64,000 nt of DNA from Halichondria panicea (GCF_963675165.1 NC_087388.1:4159047-4223046); one strand, 5' to 3'; counted from the first letter of the stretch, positions 44,222-58,150 are shown. A program made the numbers and translations. Notes: generated by a model from the letters alone, not told the origin.

Positions 44222-47200
44222 TTAGGCACAGGGGTGCTCGTAACACTTAAACGTTTCACTGGTCCTCTCCCGAGCACGCACCTAAAGCACACAAATAACC
44301 ATAATTATTACATACACCATGGACAGCACAGGCTATACAACGCATCCCCATGCCCACTTTTGCTCCTCATAGGTTGCTGAATAGATAGATATCTATATCT
44401 GCATGTACAGGAGGCTAATGTTGTTTACTATTGATTATTTTGCTCAACTTGTATCTAAATCTAAAACTCTATAACGCCAGTTCAGAATTTAGTTACCTTG
44501 AGATAGACCTGTCCATCAGCTCGTCTCGTGCACACTGCCCATTTTCTGAAACACCTGGCCTCAAGCTCAATCTCAACACGAGAGCATGTTTTACAGCTTC
44601 TTGGCAGAGGGCGATACTCATCGTCATAGTAACAGGTGTGGCAGTAGGTTACACGGCACTTTGCATCACACCTGACACCCTCAGGTTCTCGCCTAATGGA
44701 TTTAGACAACAATTAAAGGTATTGAGCATACATGTGAACTCACAAGGTACAAAGTGCTGTTCTGGTAGGCTTGGCTGAGCAATACTCAACAGTGCAATAT
44801 GGTGGACAACCTGCATGAAGGTGATGATACGTACTTATCGTTAAACAGCCAGTTACTGTGGATACGTTACAATACATGCACACATGACTCTTTAAAACAA
44901 GTTAGTACACTATCTTAATCAACCCACCGTTAGGGTTGCATTGTTGGGTGCATTCCTGCAGAGTCTTATAGTTGTTGCCGTTTCCACCACAGCCACCGTA
45001 AGTGAACATCTCACACTTTCCAGTCTTTGTATTAAAGAAGTAGCGAGGGAGGAAAGCAAAGCATGGACCAGCGTCAGCGTCCATATCACAGTTAACTGCA
45101 CCATAGATAGACAATATACGAATTACAATTACTAGTATGAATGTAGCTACAATTTATCAACACAGCAATACAATTATACCTTCTGGTGTTGGTTCCTCAG
45201 TAGTGGGTTTTGCTGTGGTTGGTTCCTCGGTGGTGGGCTCTTCAGTGGTTGGCTCCTCAGTAGTGGGTTCTGCTGTGGTTGGTTTCTCGGTGGTGGGCTC
45301 TTCAGTGGTTGGTTCCTCAGTAGTGGGTTCTGCTGTGGTTGGTTCCTCGGTAGTGGGCTCTTCAGTGGTTGGTTCCTCAGTGGTTGGTTCTGCCGTGGTT
45401 GGTTCCTCCGTGGTGGGCTTCTCGGTGGTTGGTTCCTCGGTAGTTGGTTCTTCGGTGGTTGGTTCCTCGGTGGTGGGCTCCTCAGTGGTGGGTTCCTCGG
45501 TGGTGGGTTCCTCGGTGGTTGGTTCCTCAGTGGTTGGTTCTTCGGTGGTTGGTTTTTCGGTGGTGGGCTCCGCAGTGGTGGGCTCCTCGGTGGTTGGTTC
45601 ATCGGTGGTTGGTTCTTCAGTGGTGGGTTCCTCGGTGGTGGGGATTTGTGTTGTTGGTGGGGGTACAGTAGTCATTGTAGTTGGAAGTTGGGTTGTCGGG
45701 GGTGTTGTTGGAAGAGGAGCAAGAAAACCAGCATCTCTTAACTGTGATTCAGCTCTCTGTATGAGGTTTAGCCACAATCATGTATAATTTTAAATTTGCA
45801 TACCAGTAATGCTGACTGAAGTTGTTCTTTTGAAAGAAACCCATCACCCATTTGAACATAGAATGTAAATACAAGCTGTCCTTCATCATCTTCAAAGATG
45901 AGTGAGGAAGGAAGAGCTACGTTTGTAGCGTCTATTTTGAGATCGCTCAACCTGCACGATTGAAATGTATGCCATTATGCAGGCTTATCAAAAGAACAGG
46001 TTACTCTATAAACTTACTGCAACTTTTTATCTTCATCGACTATAATTTCACAGACAAATTCAGAGCAATAGTTTGTCACAGCTTCTGCTAATAGTTGCCT
46101 AAACCTCTGTCGGCGTTCTGGTGTGAACTATATATTGTGCATATGCGTGAGTGCATAGAAACATATAGAAACAATAAATGCGAGCTAACAAATTAATCCA
46201 TTCATACAGTTTCAGGTGTTAGAACTGGAGCTGTATAGTTGACACTGTTGTCTTCACTGGAAGCAGGCCTGATAACAGGAGGGGGCGGTGGTGGGGGCTC
46301 ATTCTCGATTACTATGGAAAATAGATCAGTATAATTAATTATTGTCCAACAATCCGTATTATTCGGACTCGGTTATACTGAAAATGCATGATTTTTTATG
46401 TATACTATACAGTATAGCAATCTACATGCTTACTTTCACAATCTCCATCGTCATTTATAACATAGCCAGGTACACAGACACAGTTGAATGAACCCTGAGT
46501 GTTCACACATTGTGAGTTGCTGATATTGATGCATAAATCCCGTAGAGCAACAGCCGCTTCGAAACACTCGTTAATATCTGTGATAGAGATAATTTAATTT
46601 ATTATAGGTTATCAATTCATTGTCACACATAAGGACCTTCACAAGATGTTCTATCTTCTTGTAGCTCATATCCAGTATTACATGAACAAGTGAATGATCC
46701 CTCATTATTAATGCATACTTGTTCGCACGGATCATTTTGGCACTCATCTCGATCTATATCACATCGATGGACATAAGAAAATTAGAGCAAAAATGTGCCA
46801 AAATTTTCTCACCAAGACACTGAGTTTCTCCTGACAGTTCAAATCCACTTTGACAGTAGCATTGTTCTTGCCCATCAATGACCGCACAACCAAACGAACA
46901 AGTTTCGTCACAGGGTACATCAGCTAGATAAAATATACTTATACACGCACTACTAAGGAAGGGACAGCTCTCTAATATGCAATCTAAGTACTTTTAACCA
47001 TGCATAATTATGCATATAAGGCTTTCATTTATAGTTGTTGTATACCATAACTATACCTATGCAATTCCTTCCATCACTGTTAAGAGTGAACCCATCATTG
47101 CAGCTACAAGTATATGAGGCTTCAGTGTTATGACACTTTTGCTGACAGTCACTCACTCCCATACATTCATTGATATCTGTACAGAAAAATTATACCAGTA

Positions 47201-50200
47201 TATTCAATTATATAAGCATGCAGTATACATACATACCTTCACATTGGTTTGTTCCCTCCACCAGTTGAAATCCACCATCACATGTGCAAAAATAACTTCC
47301 ATCTGTGTTCACACATACTTGCCCACAGAGATCATCGTTCAATTCACACTCATCAATATCTAGAGAAAATGTTTCAGTGAATAGTAACAGTAACAAAATT
47401 CAAATGTATACCGTAACACTTGAGTGAGTCTCCAGTGTAGCCTGGCGGACATGCCCCACACACCGCCCCCACTCCAGGAGCAGGAACGTCCATACACTCC
47501 ACCCCCTCAAAACACTGGATCTCTGAGCACCCATTGCGATCCTCCTCACAAAGAAATCCATCAAAAGCTATAAAAGAGACATGCTATAGTCCTCACAAGA
47601 ACATCACAAAAATTATATAATAGTGTTAAGGGCCAATTATTTTTACCTTCAATACACTGACAGTTCAACAAAATTGTAGCATTGTTAGTTAGTATCCCAG
47701 CACGAGTGCACATTCCTCCATTGACGCAAGCACATATTTCAACAGTCGGTACGAATATTGATGCAGCACCTCTGCTGTCATTTGCTATGAATACAAGTGG
47801 CTCATACATCACTTGTTGAAGTGTCCATCGGAATATGAACTTTCCCTCGAACTCTTCGTCTAGCATTGAGCCGTCAGGTAAACCGCCTAATACACTCAGT
47901 GTGTACTCATCACCGGGGTCAGTAACAATCAGAATAAGCACTGCTTCTTCTGTCAAACTCACCCGCAATGTAGAAGCGGCAGTAACATTTGGTGGAAAGT
48001 TATCTATCAAGTCATAATCATTATCATTTTTTTCATATTATTGTTTCGAACTTACTCAGCACAGCTCTTGTTTCATTCGTTTCTTTTTGTTGGTTGAGTG
48101 TTGCAAGTGCCACATCCATTTCCCCAGTTTGTACTAAATCGTAAAGACATTCTTTATTGTCCTCGCATAATGTTCTTTGCATTTCTGTGAAGTTTAATTG
48201 CTCGAAATATACAGGAATGTAGTCATCTTCAGTCTGACGTTTACGGCGGAATTTTCCAGAAAAGAGAGTAAGTGCATCTGGAACTCTCCCTATAGGAAGT
48301 GAACCACTAATAAACTGCTTGTGGCAATCATTACCATGTAAAATTAACAAGCGGGTTATAATTATGTTTGCTTACATGATAACAATGGAGCTGATAGCTG
48401 TTGATCAGTGAAAGAATTGGATATCTGTATTAGGTCATCAACACTTTCTCTTATATTAGGAACAGCATATATTCTTTGAAAAAAATCATTACCACTATTT
48501 CCATCCAAATTTCCCATTAATCCACGTGTTTTCAGCTTGTATATTTTTGGAACTTTCACTTCGTAGTCCATGTAGTAGGTACCTCCGATATTGTTCACTG
48601 CTGCCCAGAAGTTCACTCCACTTTTAAAATGAGACACATACAAAATATTGTTGTGCCTAGTGAATATAATTTGACCTTTAAACAATTCATTCGGCACCCA
48701 ATTTTGAAGTTCCCCTGTGATTTCTCTTAAAATAGGGTGAGTCTGATATAGTCTGAATTCATTCAATGGCATTCTTCCGAACTAAGTGGACAATTAGTTG
48801 GTTAGTATAACCGTTGATAAAAAATTATAAGAACTTACTTGAAATGCTAAATCTTTATCACCAAATGCAAGAGCCATATGTACAGTGTTTCCGGGCCATC
48901 TTGCTACATTATCCAATCTTCCCTGAAGGCTAAAAATTGGATCTCCTGTTGTAACAGTTACCATTTCATCCAATGGTATGACTTCCAACAAAATAAAGTC
49001 TCCTTGTCCTTGAAAATCGAAATATCGTCGATCCAAGGTGATATAGTGAGGATCTCCTGAACCGCTAGCTATACATGGATATTTTTACATGAGATCATTG
49101 CTGATATGATATATAACCTATCGAATCGACATAGCTACATACCTAAACCCATGCTTGAGTAGTCTTGACAGTCATTAGGAAGTCTTCTTTGAAAAAACTT
49201 ATCACAATACAAACCAAACTTATTCTCAGCAAGGCAGCATTTGTCCCTAAAAGATTTGTCCCTCTCTAGGTACTTTTCTGTATCATAATGGGGGTGATGA
49301 AGAAGAAATGTCCCAGTGTACCCTTCACTTGTAGAAGTACTCAGAGCTCTGTACAAACACAATACATCAGTTATACAGATACTATTTAAGTTCACAATGC
49401 AAACTATTTAAACATAGCTATATAATTATCATTTCAGCTCACCCAGTGTTCAGATCAAAACAACACTGCTGTGTAAGGGAAAGTGTATCAATAAAAATAA
49501 AGACTTCTATTGGTACAGTTGAAACAAAGCAATGAGTCAAATTCTTCTGCCGCTGAAATCTGCCACTATCACCTAAGACTTGAGACAATGAGCAAGGGCA
49601 TGTGTAGGACTCTTTGAGCATGGATGACAACCTTTCAAAACCACCCATAAGATGAACCGCAATCGTAGTTAAATCATCCCTATCAACTGCTTTCAAGCAT
49701 GTATACACTGAGTCGTTCAGGACTTTATCCACAGGAAGCTCCATATTAATGTTTGTTGGATCAGCTTGTCGTTTACGCTTCCTTCCCAGCTGTCTTGTAC
49801 ATGAGACACCACGACCTACACCCGGAAATCCCGATAAGGGATGATTTTGAAAGAACAAGCCATTTGCATTAAAGCCAACAACAGCTGCTTTATTTTGTCC
49901 GACAGCACTCCATTGTATGTCATCACACATATAAGAAAAAACAACGTAGGTTTGTAGCACATCTGTTACAACAACAGCTTGATAATTATTTACCTGAAAA
50001 TTGTTACAGAAATTACACTTAATTGTGAGCAAAATTCCTCCTTACCTTGTCCAAATCATCCTGCGGTATACCAGGCGGAGGGTTATTATCACCATGAGGA
50101 CTCGGATGTACATTTTCCCAATGAGCAATCAACATCCACTTACCAAAAAATCTGTTGACATCGGGGCCTTTACCTGCATTGATATAAGTATTCACCAAGC

Positions 50201-53200
50201 CTAGTGCAGTTGCCCCTTCTTCTGAATCGGTGCAAAGATCTTCGTTCAGTGTAAAATCACAGTAAGTGGCATATCGTACATTTCCTTCCCTTCGAATATC
50301 GTTATCACTCCAGAAGGGTGCCACAGCAAGTGTATCTCTTGTGTAAAAGAATTTAGTTGGAAATCTATCTGGATACGAGTACTTCCATGGCTCATTGAAA
50401 GAAATGACTCCATTTTCATTCACCTAAATAAGAACATAATTTTATAATTATTATTTCTAAAATTAACTCACAAATGCAGAAGTAGCAATCTGACTTCCGA
50501 AAAGTAGTCCATCTGGAATCTGTATTCTTTCTGAGCTTGAATCGGGCACAGAACGCTCAAGCTGTTGCGAGTTTGGAAATGTTGTCAAATCAAAAAGTGT
50601 CAAAAAAGGAATTTCTTCAATAACCACCGGACCACCTCCACCTACAAATAATTTATAATTATAATAATGACATAATTCATTTTAACTAACCATCTCCAGC
50701 AGTAATGTCGAGTCCAGCAAGATAAGCATATCCAAGAGACTGTCGAGCATTGAATCCATAAACGAGCACCGAAATCTGCCCATCTTCATTATCATGAGTA
50801 ACAGTGTGTTGAGTTGGTGAGGTTCCACTGCTAATGGCTTTAGAGCAACCATATCCAACAACTTCTTCATCTCTATTGTAAATATCCTTCCATTCACAGT
50901 CAAGCATTTCACCGTCAAGAAGTATCTGCCTAGTGTTAAAATGTTCTTCTGAAACTGTAACACTGATATAGTTTAAGGGAAAATCTGTAGATGACAAAGT
51001 GAGAAAAGATAACTCTTTTACATATTGACTAATTGGAGAAATCATTGCAACGGCGGGGTCTCCTTTATTGTCAATACTTCCACCCGTCGAGAACTGTGCA
51101 ATTAAAACAGGTTCAGTCGATTCCAAGAAGCAAAATTTATCGGTGCTTATTTCAATGAATGTTTTTTCTTCGCTCTGAAATTTGTCTCCATCTTCAACAC
51201 CACAGATATGGACCACATCAGTGTTCACAGCACTAATCACTCTGAAAATTTGTGGTCCAGTACGGCCAGTGAACGGAGCTAATAAGAACCTAGTTCCCCA
51301 ATAAGCAAGAGGGGGCACATGAATAGCTAGAGGTTCACATCCAGATTCAGAAATTGGTACATTGGCACATTCGTGTCCGCTGATAACTGTGAGAGGTTTG
51401 TTTGATACAATTTTCGTTCTTGTGAGGTCGTTAGAGCTCCTAATTAAGAGGGTTTGATACCTATTAAGAGAGAAATCTTGGCTGGTCATTCCAGCATCAA
51501 TAGTAACAGTTGTAGTTGTTGCCATTTGAGGGTCTTGGGGTATCATTATCGATTTAGTAGGCTCGATCGAGATCGTTGTATCATCTTCACAACCCACCAA
51601 CAAGAATTGGCTGTTGAGAAGATTCGTGGCATCAGTGGAAACGACATAGTACTCATAGTTTCCCCCTGGAACAGTAATGCAAGGATAGGCCAGGAATACT
51701 CCAAAATTGAAAGGAGAGACGAAATTCTCAGCAACAACATAGATTTCTTCGTCTCCAGTTGCTTGAATGTTCACTCCTTTGTCTCTGTTACTAAATGTAC
51801 CATCCGTTACTTGTAGATTCAGTCGGCGGGGGTTTGAAGGCACTTCAATAGTAACTGGATTCTGAGAAGTAACAGTTCCTCTTTGAATCATTTCTGTGCT
51901 TGTTTGGACGACATAATTAGCACTGTCAGCTGTTGTGCCAATCACTAGTCTCAGTGATACGAAAGGACTGCCACCAACATTGCGCATAAAACCAATATAG
52001 AAATCTCGACCATACGAAGTAGCTATATGTACAAAAAAAGAGTATCATAATTGTGAGTATACACTACACATGCAGGATGGCAATTAATTATTATTAAGGC
52101 TCCCACATGAAAAGAATCGTAATGAACGGCTTTTTCACCGACTTATAGCGTAGAAATATCCCAAGATGGGCCTGGTGAATACAAATGCATTCATATATCT
52201 GTCACAGCATGATTGTTGCTAGGCCTTGGTTAATTTTGCTAGATGGTTTACTTTTATATGACGTCATTTACTATCATACAATTATTTTATAGCGTTTTTA
52301 ATCCATCTCTTCCTCTACTATACCTTAATTATTTTCACAGGTAGATTTGTCTGGTGTTTAGCTCATTTTGTTGGTATTAAATTCTGCTAAATTCTGTTCA
52401 AGGTGTGTGCATTTCTAATTACTCGCAAGTGCTTTTAATTATTCATTTATTCATTTTCCAATTATCTGCGAGTATATATTTGCGATTTTACTCTCATTCG
52501 CAGAAATGGCAGAAATTAATACTCGCGAAATTATGTCACCTTAAGGTTATCTATGAACACAGACACACACACTGCAGTGGTGGATCCAGGAAAAAATGAA
52601 GATGGGGTTCCAAACTAACAAGCGCGGGGTGATAATTTTTTGGGGTTAAGCCCACTTCCGGTCACTTGTTGTGCAATAAGACTAGCCCATTCTCAGCCAG
52701 GGGAAGTCCCATAATAGACTTGCATAGAGCTAGCTAGCTACATGTAGCTGCCACGAACAGTCAACTAGCTAACCATTAACTTTGAACACTCCTTTGGCAG
52801 TTGATACATATCAAAACAACAGCTGGTACAATCATTGAATCAAATTACAATAGCTACAAAAACTGATAAATAGCCAGCTGGTAGCTGTATAGTAAAGCCA
52901 CAATAGCTAGACTGAAAGGGGGGATCCGTGGCACACTGGGATCTCCCCCTGGATCCGGCGCCACTGCACTGTACTGTGCTATTCTCATGAAGCAACCGCC
53001 GCATGCATCTTAAAGAAAGAGCACTTTAGAAATCAACTTTTTTGGCTAGGACAGAATTCTGTCCTGACTAATCTGATCAAGTATTGCCCATTTAATATCA
53101 CTTCTTTTCCGGTTGTTTCGCAGTTCATTTTAGTGGAACTACATGCAGGCAGCTGATTTATGAGATACAGTAGAAACTGGATTATTAGCGCTTACTTGAC

Positions 53201-56200
53201 TAGAAGCATATCAGCGCATGCTCAACTGCAGGCTTTTTATACTCGAATTGAAGCGCTTTTCAATTATGCGAAGGTTATTAGTGAAATTTTAGAGCTGTTT
53301 ATCTATGAGCTTAGTTAGCTTGTACAGTGGATGAGGTCCTTTTATTCCAAGTTCCTGGTCAATATGAATGTTTTTAATGATGTAAATGAACTGTAACATA
53401 ATCGTATGATATAGATCTAGTTAGGGTTGCCTGCTTGCTCACTTTCTAACCAGCTTGCGAGTCAGCTCTCAGTTACAGAGACATCCGGTTGCTGGGTGGG
53501 GCTCAAAATGACTGCATTATAGGCGCATTCTCGAATATAAGCGTATAGAGCTCTGATATTGACCCTAAAAGTGCATGCGCTAATAATCTATTTTCTATAC
53601 GGTAGCACGTTGCATGGTACACGCGGCCTTTATTCGAGGTACATATTCACAGCTGAAGTGATCCCAGAGGAGGTACGACATCTTATACATGCAGCCCCAC
53701 ATTCCTTATTATATCAGGGGCGTAGGGAGGGGGAGGGCTTTGGGGGCTGGAGCCCCCCCTTTCTCTGCAAAAACTACACTAAGAGCCCCACCTTCTCTGA
53801 TGAGTCTTCAGCCTGGGAATTACTGGTATAGATTAGTGGCAGACAAACAGCATGTCCAAGAGCTAGCTATACTATACTAGTAACTTTGATTCTTTAGTGC
53901 AACTAAGCTAGCTAGCTACGGCTAGCTAGCTAGCTTTAGCAGTATTATTAATTGAAGCAAGGTGTGGCTATTTCTTGCACATGCGCAATGAGTCATTAAT
54001 TAGGGGGTGTGGCTCCTGGTCACCGGAATTTTCGGCGCTCCGCGCCAAGTAGTTTCTGGCGCGAACAGCTCAGCCCCCCCTTCCTCAAATTCCTGCCTAC
54101 GCCCCTGTTATATCCAGGTCAAAGTTCAATAACACATCAAACGAAGTGATACTCAAAGCAACTCCAGGCAGTGCTTGTGTTTGGCAGGTAATACGCAATT
54201 GAGTTTTGCATGACCTAGAGATAATAAGGAATGTGCGTCTAAAACACTTCCTTTGACTCGCGGATGTCGTACCTCCTCTGAAGTGATTACGTATCAGGAA
54301 AAATGGAAAAGAGGGTCCCTAATTAAGTAGAAAGCTAAAAATCTAAAATTACAATTGTGGAGTTGTTGCTTATCTTAGCATCTTAGCTCCAGAACATACC
54401 CAGGAGCCATATATTAATCCAATACTCTACAGGCTTCTTTACGAAAATACTATAGTCCATAGTCATCAGTGCATGCACCATGCACAACTTTAAAATTCTG
54501 TTCTCAGCATGCCTCTAGTGTACTTTTCTCCTGTACGTTACTTGCTGCTTAGCCAGCTCCATGCTCATACCTATACTATACATACTGTATTTAGGCCAGG
54601 AAAACTAGTTTCTCATCAGCCCCCTCATCACTTTTAGCCTTCCCCCAAAAGTTTATTATTCATTCTTTTGGGGTATGGTCTAAATTAATAAACCACACCC
54701 ATTGTATATCAGGGAGTGGTCTATAATTAATGAGTTACACCCAGTCACATGGAAAGATTATTACCAAGGGCATGTAAAAGAAGAGAGGGCATGCAACTCC
54801 AAATGAGCGGAGTTCAAACGTGGGCAGATGAATGTGCATGCATGACTGTGCATGAAATGCTAAAAATATAAATTTCTATTTTTAGCACTTCATGCAAATG
54901 CACACATTCCTCTGCCCACGTTTGAACTCTGCTAGCTACGTGTACTGATAGTGGAGTTGCATGCCCTCTCTTCTTTTATACGCCCTTGTTATTTACAGTA
55001 TATAGAAACCAAAAAATTCAATTACTGATGATGTAATGTTTGTTTTTGTGTGAAATATTGCACTGTCAGCATAATGAATAATGAATAATGATCTCATGGC
55101 CTCATCAAGTTTCAAAAACCATGTGCTGAAAAACTACTAATCTACTTTCAAAAACCACGTGATGAAAAACTACTAATCTACTTTGCCTGGCCTATATTCA
55201 TTGTATAACATGCACTCCTCTATTTTCTTCATGTCAACAGCCTAGGGTTAGCACTTAAGTACTCTATATATACAGTATAATTATACACATGCAGCAGCAG
55301 CTAGATATAGCACCAGTGGTTTAGAGAGACTTTATCACGGTAGAGTTTGAGTTTGTGCTGGTGAAAAGGACTTTTGATGCAATCTGAATGCAGTACATAG
55401 GTGCCAACCTCCGAAGAAAATTTTCAGGGACAAAAAATTAAATATTAGCAGTTGCTTTCTGCGCATGCTCAGTATGATCATCCTGGAGAGCCCCACCCAC
55501 AAAAACTGCAAAACAGAGCAGCAGCCCCACCCCTCTTTTCTAACCAATGTTTTGATGCAGTGATAGACAGCATAGTGCAAGAAACTGAATTCTGTTCATG
55601 ATTTAAGCTTTTAAGCCATAGCTCAATTTCTGGACGGGACACAGGACAGAGCCTCCAAATCCGGGACTGTCTCAGGAGTTTTCCGGGACAGTTGGCACCT
55701 ATATGTAACTTTAATGTAAAATTCACACTCTAATTGAGAGAAAGCATGCATACTCGTTTGCATACATGAACAAAAGGAAAACAGAATCAACTGGTTTATA
55801 ATTATTAAAAACCTAGTGTGATGCAGCTGGACGGGTCACGGAAATAGTGAGTGGCCGTGTTTCAGGGCAAGTTTTGTGCAGTAAACATCTATAGCTAGCA
55901 ATCCGTGCCTCACCAAATGGCCTGTAGGTAAGACCTGCAGCAATGTTTCAGTAAGCTTATAAAGGTAAAGGATTATCTCTTCAATATTCGATATCAAGGT
56001 GGCCGTACTTCAGAGAGCTGAATAGTGAGAGTCTATTGTATCGGGTTTCAAATGCGATGTTATTTCGATAGCAAATTGCGAATTCGCATAAATCGCAATC
56101 ACAATTATAATTATAGTGAGCGTTCACATACATGCAATTTCCCATATATATTTTGCATGCAATTCGCAATGGTTCAAAACGTAATCCGCCTTGTACAGTG

Positions 56201-56516
56201 TCATTTGCAATCGATTAACCTTGCATTCTAAATCGCAGAGCATGCGTGTGACTCTAATATTCTATTAGACATCCGCATTACTAAATAGATGTATAATAGT
56301 AATATACTCGCAACAAGCATCTTAATTCTTTAGCCAACCGAAATCTAGCCACTATATAGACTAATTATAGATCTATTATAGGCTATAGCTAGTTAACTTA
56401 CATACTGCTGGCTGTGCACCAACATCCTGCAGAGTAGCAAGCCTTGCAAGACAAGACACCACAACAACCCAAAAGGGCACCAGCTGACAGCCTCCTGATC
56501 GACCTATGCTCCCCAT
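44222..56516 (-). CDS. Gene B: IgGFc-binding / NIDO / AMOP / VWD / EGF / SEA-like / mucin repeat / Kunitz secreted protein
   Basis: Twenty-four exons on the minus strand give 2059 aa: 56516-56402, 52022-50691, 50641-50472, 50423-50046, 49993-49443, 49348-49143, 49068-48839, 48781-48376, 48289-48056, 48003-47647, 47567-47412, 47359-47237, 47176-47057, 46923-46813, 46753-46637, 46577-46434, 46311-46208, 46127-46018, 45951-45804, 45756-45180, 45095-44928, 44810-44744, 44692-44497, 44281-44222 (TAA). Order: signal peptide (MGSIGRSGG.., exon 1, inferred), IgGFc-binding domain (39-482), NIDO, AMOP, VWD ([12 protein letters not shown]), six EGF modules (1327-1583), SEA-like (to ~1710), PTTEE repeats, Kunitz domain (1897-1952; six Cys, [11 protein letters not shown]), and a Cys-rich end with CPPYC, CHTC and CKTC pairs. 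Basic sites RKRKRQ (~734) and RRKRQ (~1144). No TM helix. It is the inverted paralog of gene A. The first exon, across a 4.4-kb intron, is the weakest part. Confidence 0.82.
45186..45642 (-). repeat. 15-bp coding minisatellite encoding about 30 PTTEE units in gene B
   Basis: On the minus strand the exon 45756-45180 encodes about 30 consecutive five-residue units PTTEE, with variants [15 protein letters not shown] and PTTAK. Thr-Thr-Pro supply likely O-glycan sites and Glu gives strong negative charge, so an extended mucin-like stalk between the SEA-like region and the Kunitz domain is expected. Copy number should vary between alleles. Confidence 0.95.
52573..52968. mobile_element. MITE with tgcagtggtggatccagg ends, in gene B intron 1
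   Basis: tgcagtggtggatccagg at the left and cctggatccggcgccactgca at the right, with a non-coding interior. Related to 15491-15713. Confidence 0.6.
53715..54107. mobile_element. MITE with caggggcgtaggg ends and ttatat target duplication, in gene B intron 1
   Basis: Left end caggggcgtaggg and right end ctacgcccctg, flanked by ttatat at 53709-53714 and 54108-54113. Its ends resemble those of 14418-14708 (cagtggcgtagg). The interior contains C runs and a tagctagc-rich tract. Non-coding. Confidence 0.7.
54766..54987. mobile_element. 222-bp MITE with long inverted ends (gtaaaagaagagagggcatg), copy 1
   Basis: About 36 bases at the left (aagggcatgtaaaagaagag through aactcca) are mirrored at the right, ending ttcttttatacgccctt. 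The inner parts (gagttcaaacgtgggcaga, catgaaatgctaaaaat) are also mirrored, so nearly the whole element folds back. A second copy lies at 58829-58983. Confidence 0.8.
55111..55182. repeat. Short direct tandem duplication (~36 bp) in gene B intron 1
   Basis: The block aaaaaccatgtgctgaaaaa..ctactaatctacttt is immediately repeated with two substitutions (cacgtgatg). Confidence 0.6.
55620..55705 (-). repeat. Dispersed repeat 'gccaactgtcccg', copy 3 (partial)
   Basis: The reverse complement starts ataggtgccaactgtcccgg and continues with gacagtcccggattt, matching parts of the copies at 12134 and 14930. Inside gene B intron 1. Confidence 0.5.
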
Positions 56517-57099
56517 CTGATCTCTTCAGGCAGATGTCGAGGAATATAGAATCTAAGGTTAATACGCAGAATATTATAATCTGCTGAGAGCCCAATGTGC
56601 GCGTGCGCATGCTAGATTTCAGAATAATTTTCACCCTCTGAATCCAATGAAAATACATGATAAGCAATAAGCTATACATCTATACTTTGTGTGTCAAACA
56701 TGACTTTTCACCTGCATGTAGAGATCAAATCTAGTTGCTGAATAAGCTTTCTTGAACTTCAACTCTAATCATAGATGCATGATTAACTAAGTATGCATCA
56801 GTCTGGTGAAAAGCACTTTTTTTTCAATTGGGCAATTGCCAGGATAATCAGTGTATAGTGATGGGTGTAATTTATATATGCAGTAGAACTGTGGGCTGTA
56901 TTTTTATACCTGTATGAGTCATGTAACTCTAGTTGAGCTTGGGCCGGAGTTATAAGCATAATCGTAACATGAGGATAATGAGCATGCATGCATGCTGGGT
57001 AATGTGCTGACCTGAAAAAATGAATAGCAAATTTACAATAATTATAGATAGACATGTATTATTACCACAGTGTGGTTAAACAGCAGCTCTCCACTTACC

Positions 57100-58150
57100 C
57101 ATTTCTGTTACATATTATTATAAACTAACTGACTACAGGATTGAAGCAGAATTCCATCGAGCCACTTAGACAAAACTGTCATTCTTCAGCATGCATGTAT
57201 TTGTGATCAAGGTCAAGTTTTTCAGCAGCTTCAGTTTGTTCCTAGAAACAGTAAGCTGTTAACATTTACATTATCTTTACATACTTTGTTTTTAGTGAAT
57301 CCGATCCAAGTGCATGGTGGCTGCACATGCATATATATACCCACACATAATTATAGGCCTAAACCTAAACCATGCAGTTACCCTAACACAGCATATCAAA
57401 CCCAACTTTACAACATTCATCCCGAAATATTTATCTCAAAGTTTCATCGGCTGTGTGGGGATAACCAGGGAAACCTTAAGAAATCTGCATGTGCATGCAC
57501 ATACATGCATGCATGCATGAATTATGTTAACCTTCTTCATTACATAATTGTATACATGCAATCATGCAAGCCATATACACAATGAGGTTATAAAGATCCA
57601 CAATTAAGAGGTCACACAATTAAGAGGTCACCTTTCGGCAGCCACAAAGTTAACATTACTTGCTAATTTTTGTAAATTAAGACATGTTTCTAGAGTATAT
57701 ACAGTGGAACCCCTCTATAACGGACACCTTTGCATGGGGAACAATGTTTTGGCCTTTATACAGAGGTGGCCTTTTGTACACAAACTGTTCATTTGGGGCC
57801 TGGGTGCCTGGCCGTTATTCGGAGGTGGTTGTTAACAGAGGTTCCACTGTACTTCCACTGTATAATAACAGAACACCATCATGCTGAAAATTATATAATG
57901 TTGTGCATAACATAATTATGCATGCATTTTAATTTGTTGTAGCAACATTGCCGGGCCTTTTGAATCTGCTAGGTTTTGACAAGGATTCAAGGTCTCAGCC
58001 AATTCAGATGTATGGAGTGTTTGCAATTGGAGTTGTAGGAAAATTTCTACTTGGAGCAGAAATTCTAGTAGTCTGTGGGAGTTAAATGTAGAACGTTTCA
58101 CATCTATATATAGCTATATATATCTGATTGGTCAACAAACATATAGCTCT
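57100..58150. repeat. Segmental repeat, copy 1 (with pogo-like MITE insertion)
   Basis: Shares, in order, ttcagcagcttcagttt, cccaactttacaacattcat, gaaaccttaagaaatctg and gcatgcatgcatg with 58230-58700. It shares aatctgctaggtttt, tggagtgtttgcaat and attggtcaacaaacat with 63740-63980. Confidence 0.5.
57702..57849. mobile_element. 148-bp pogo/Tigger-like MITE with TA duplication
   Basis: Left end cagtggaacccctctataac, right end gttaacagaggttccactg, flanked by TA on both sides. The ends and TA target fit the Tc1/mariner-pogo group. It has no coding capacity. A partial second copy lies inverted at 60727-60802. Confidence 0.75.

Noticed and set aside
45137..45787. 216-codon plus-strand open frame of VVGSS repeats, and a third frame of NQPPRSP repeats
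   Set aside because: These are shadows of the PTTEE minisatellite, whose minus-strand frame fits gene B splicing and phase.
48270..48350. Extending the post-VWD exon of gene B to an upstream ATG at 48350
   Set aside because: The phase-1 acceptor at 48290 matches the gene A exon start and keeps homology; sequence upstream is intron and partly shared with 59.98 kb.
57286..57585. 99-codon plus-strand frame
   Set aside because: Falls in the segmental repeat. The other copies do not keep the frame.
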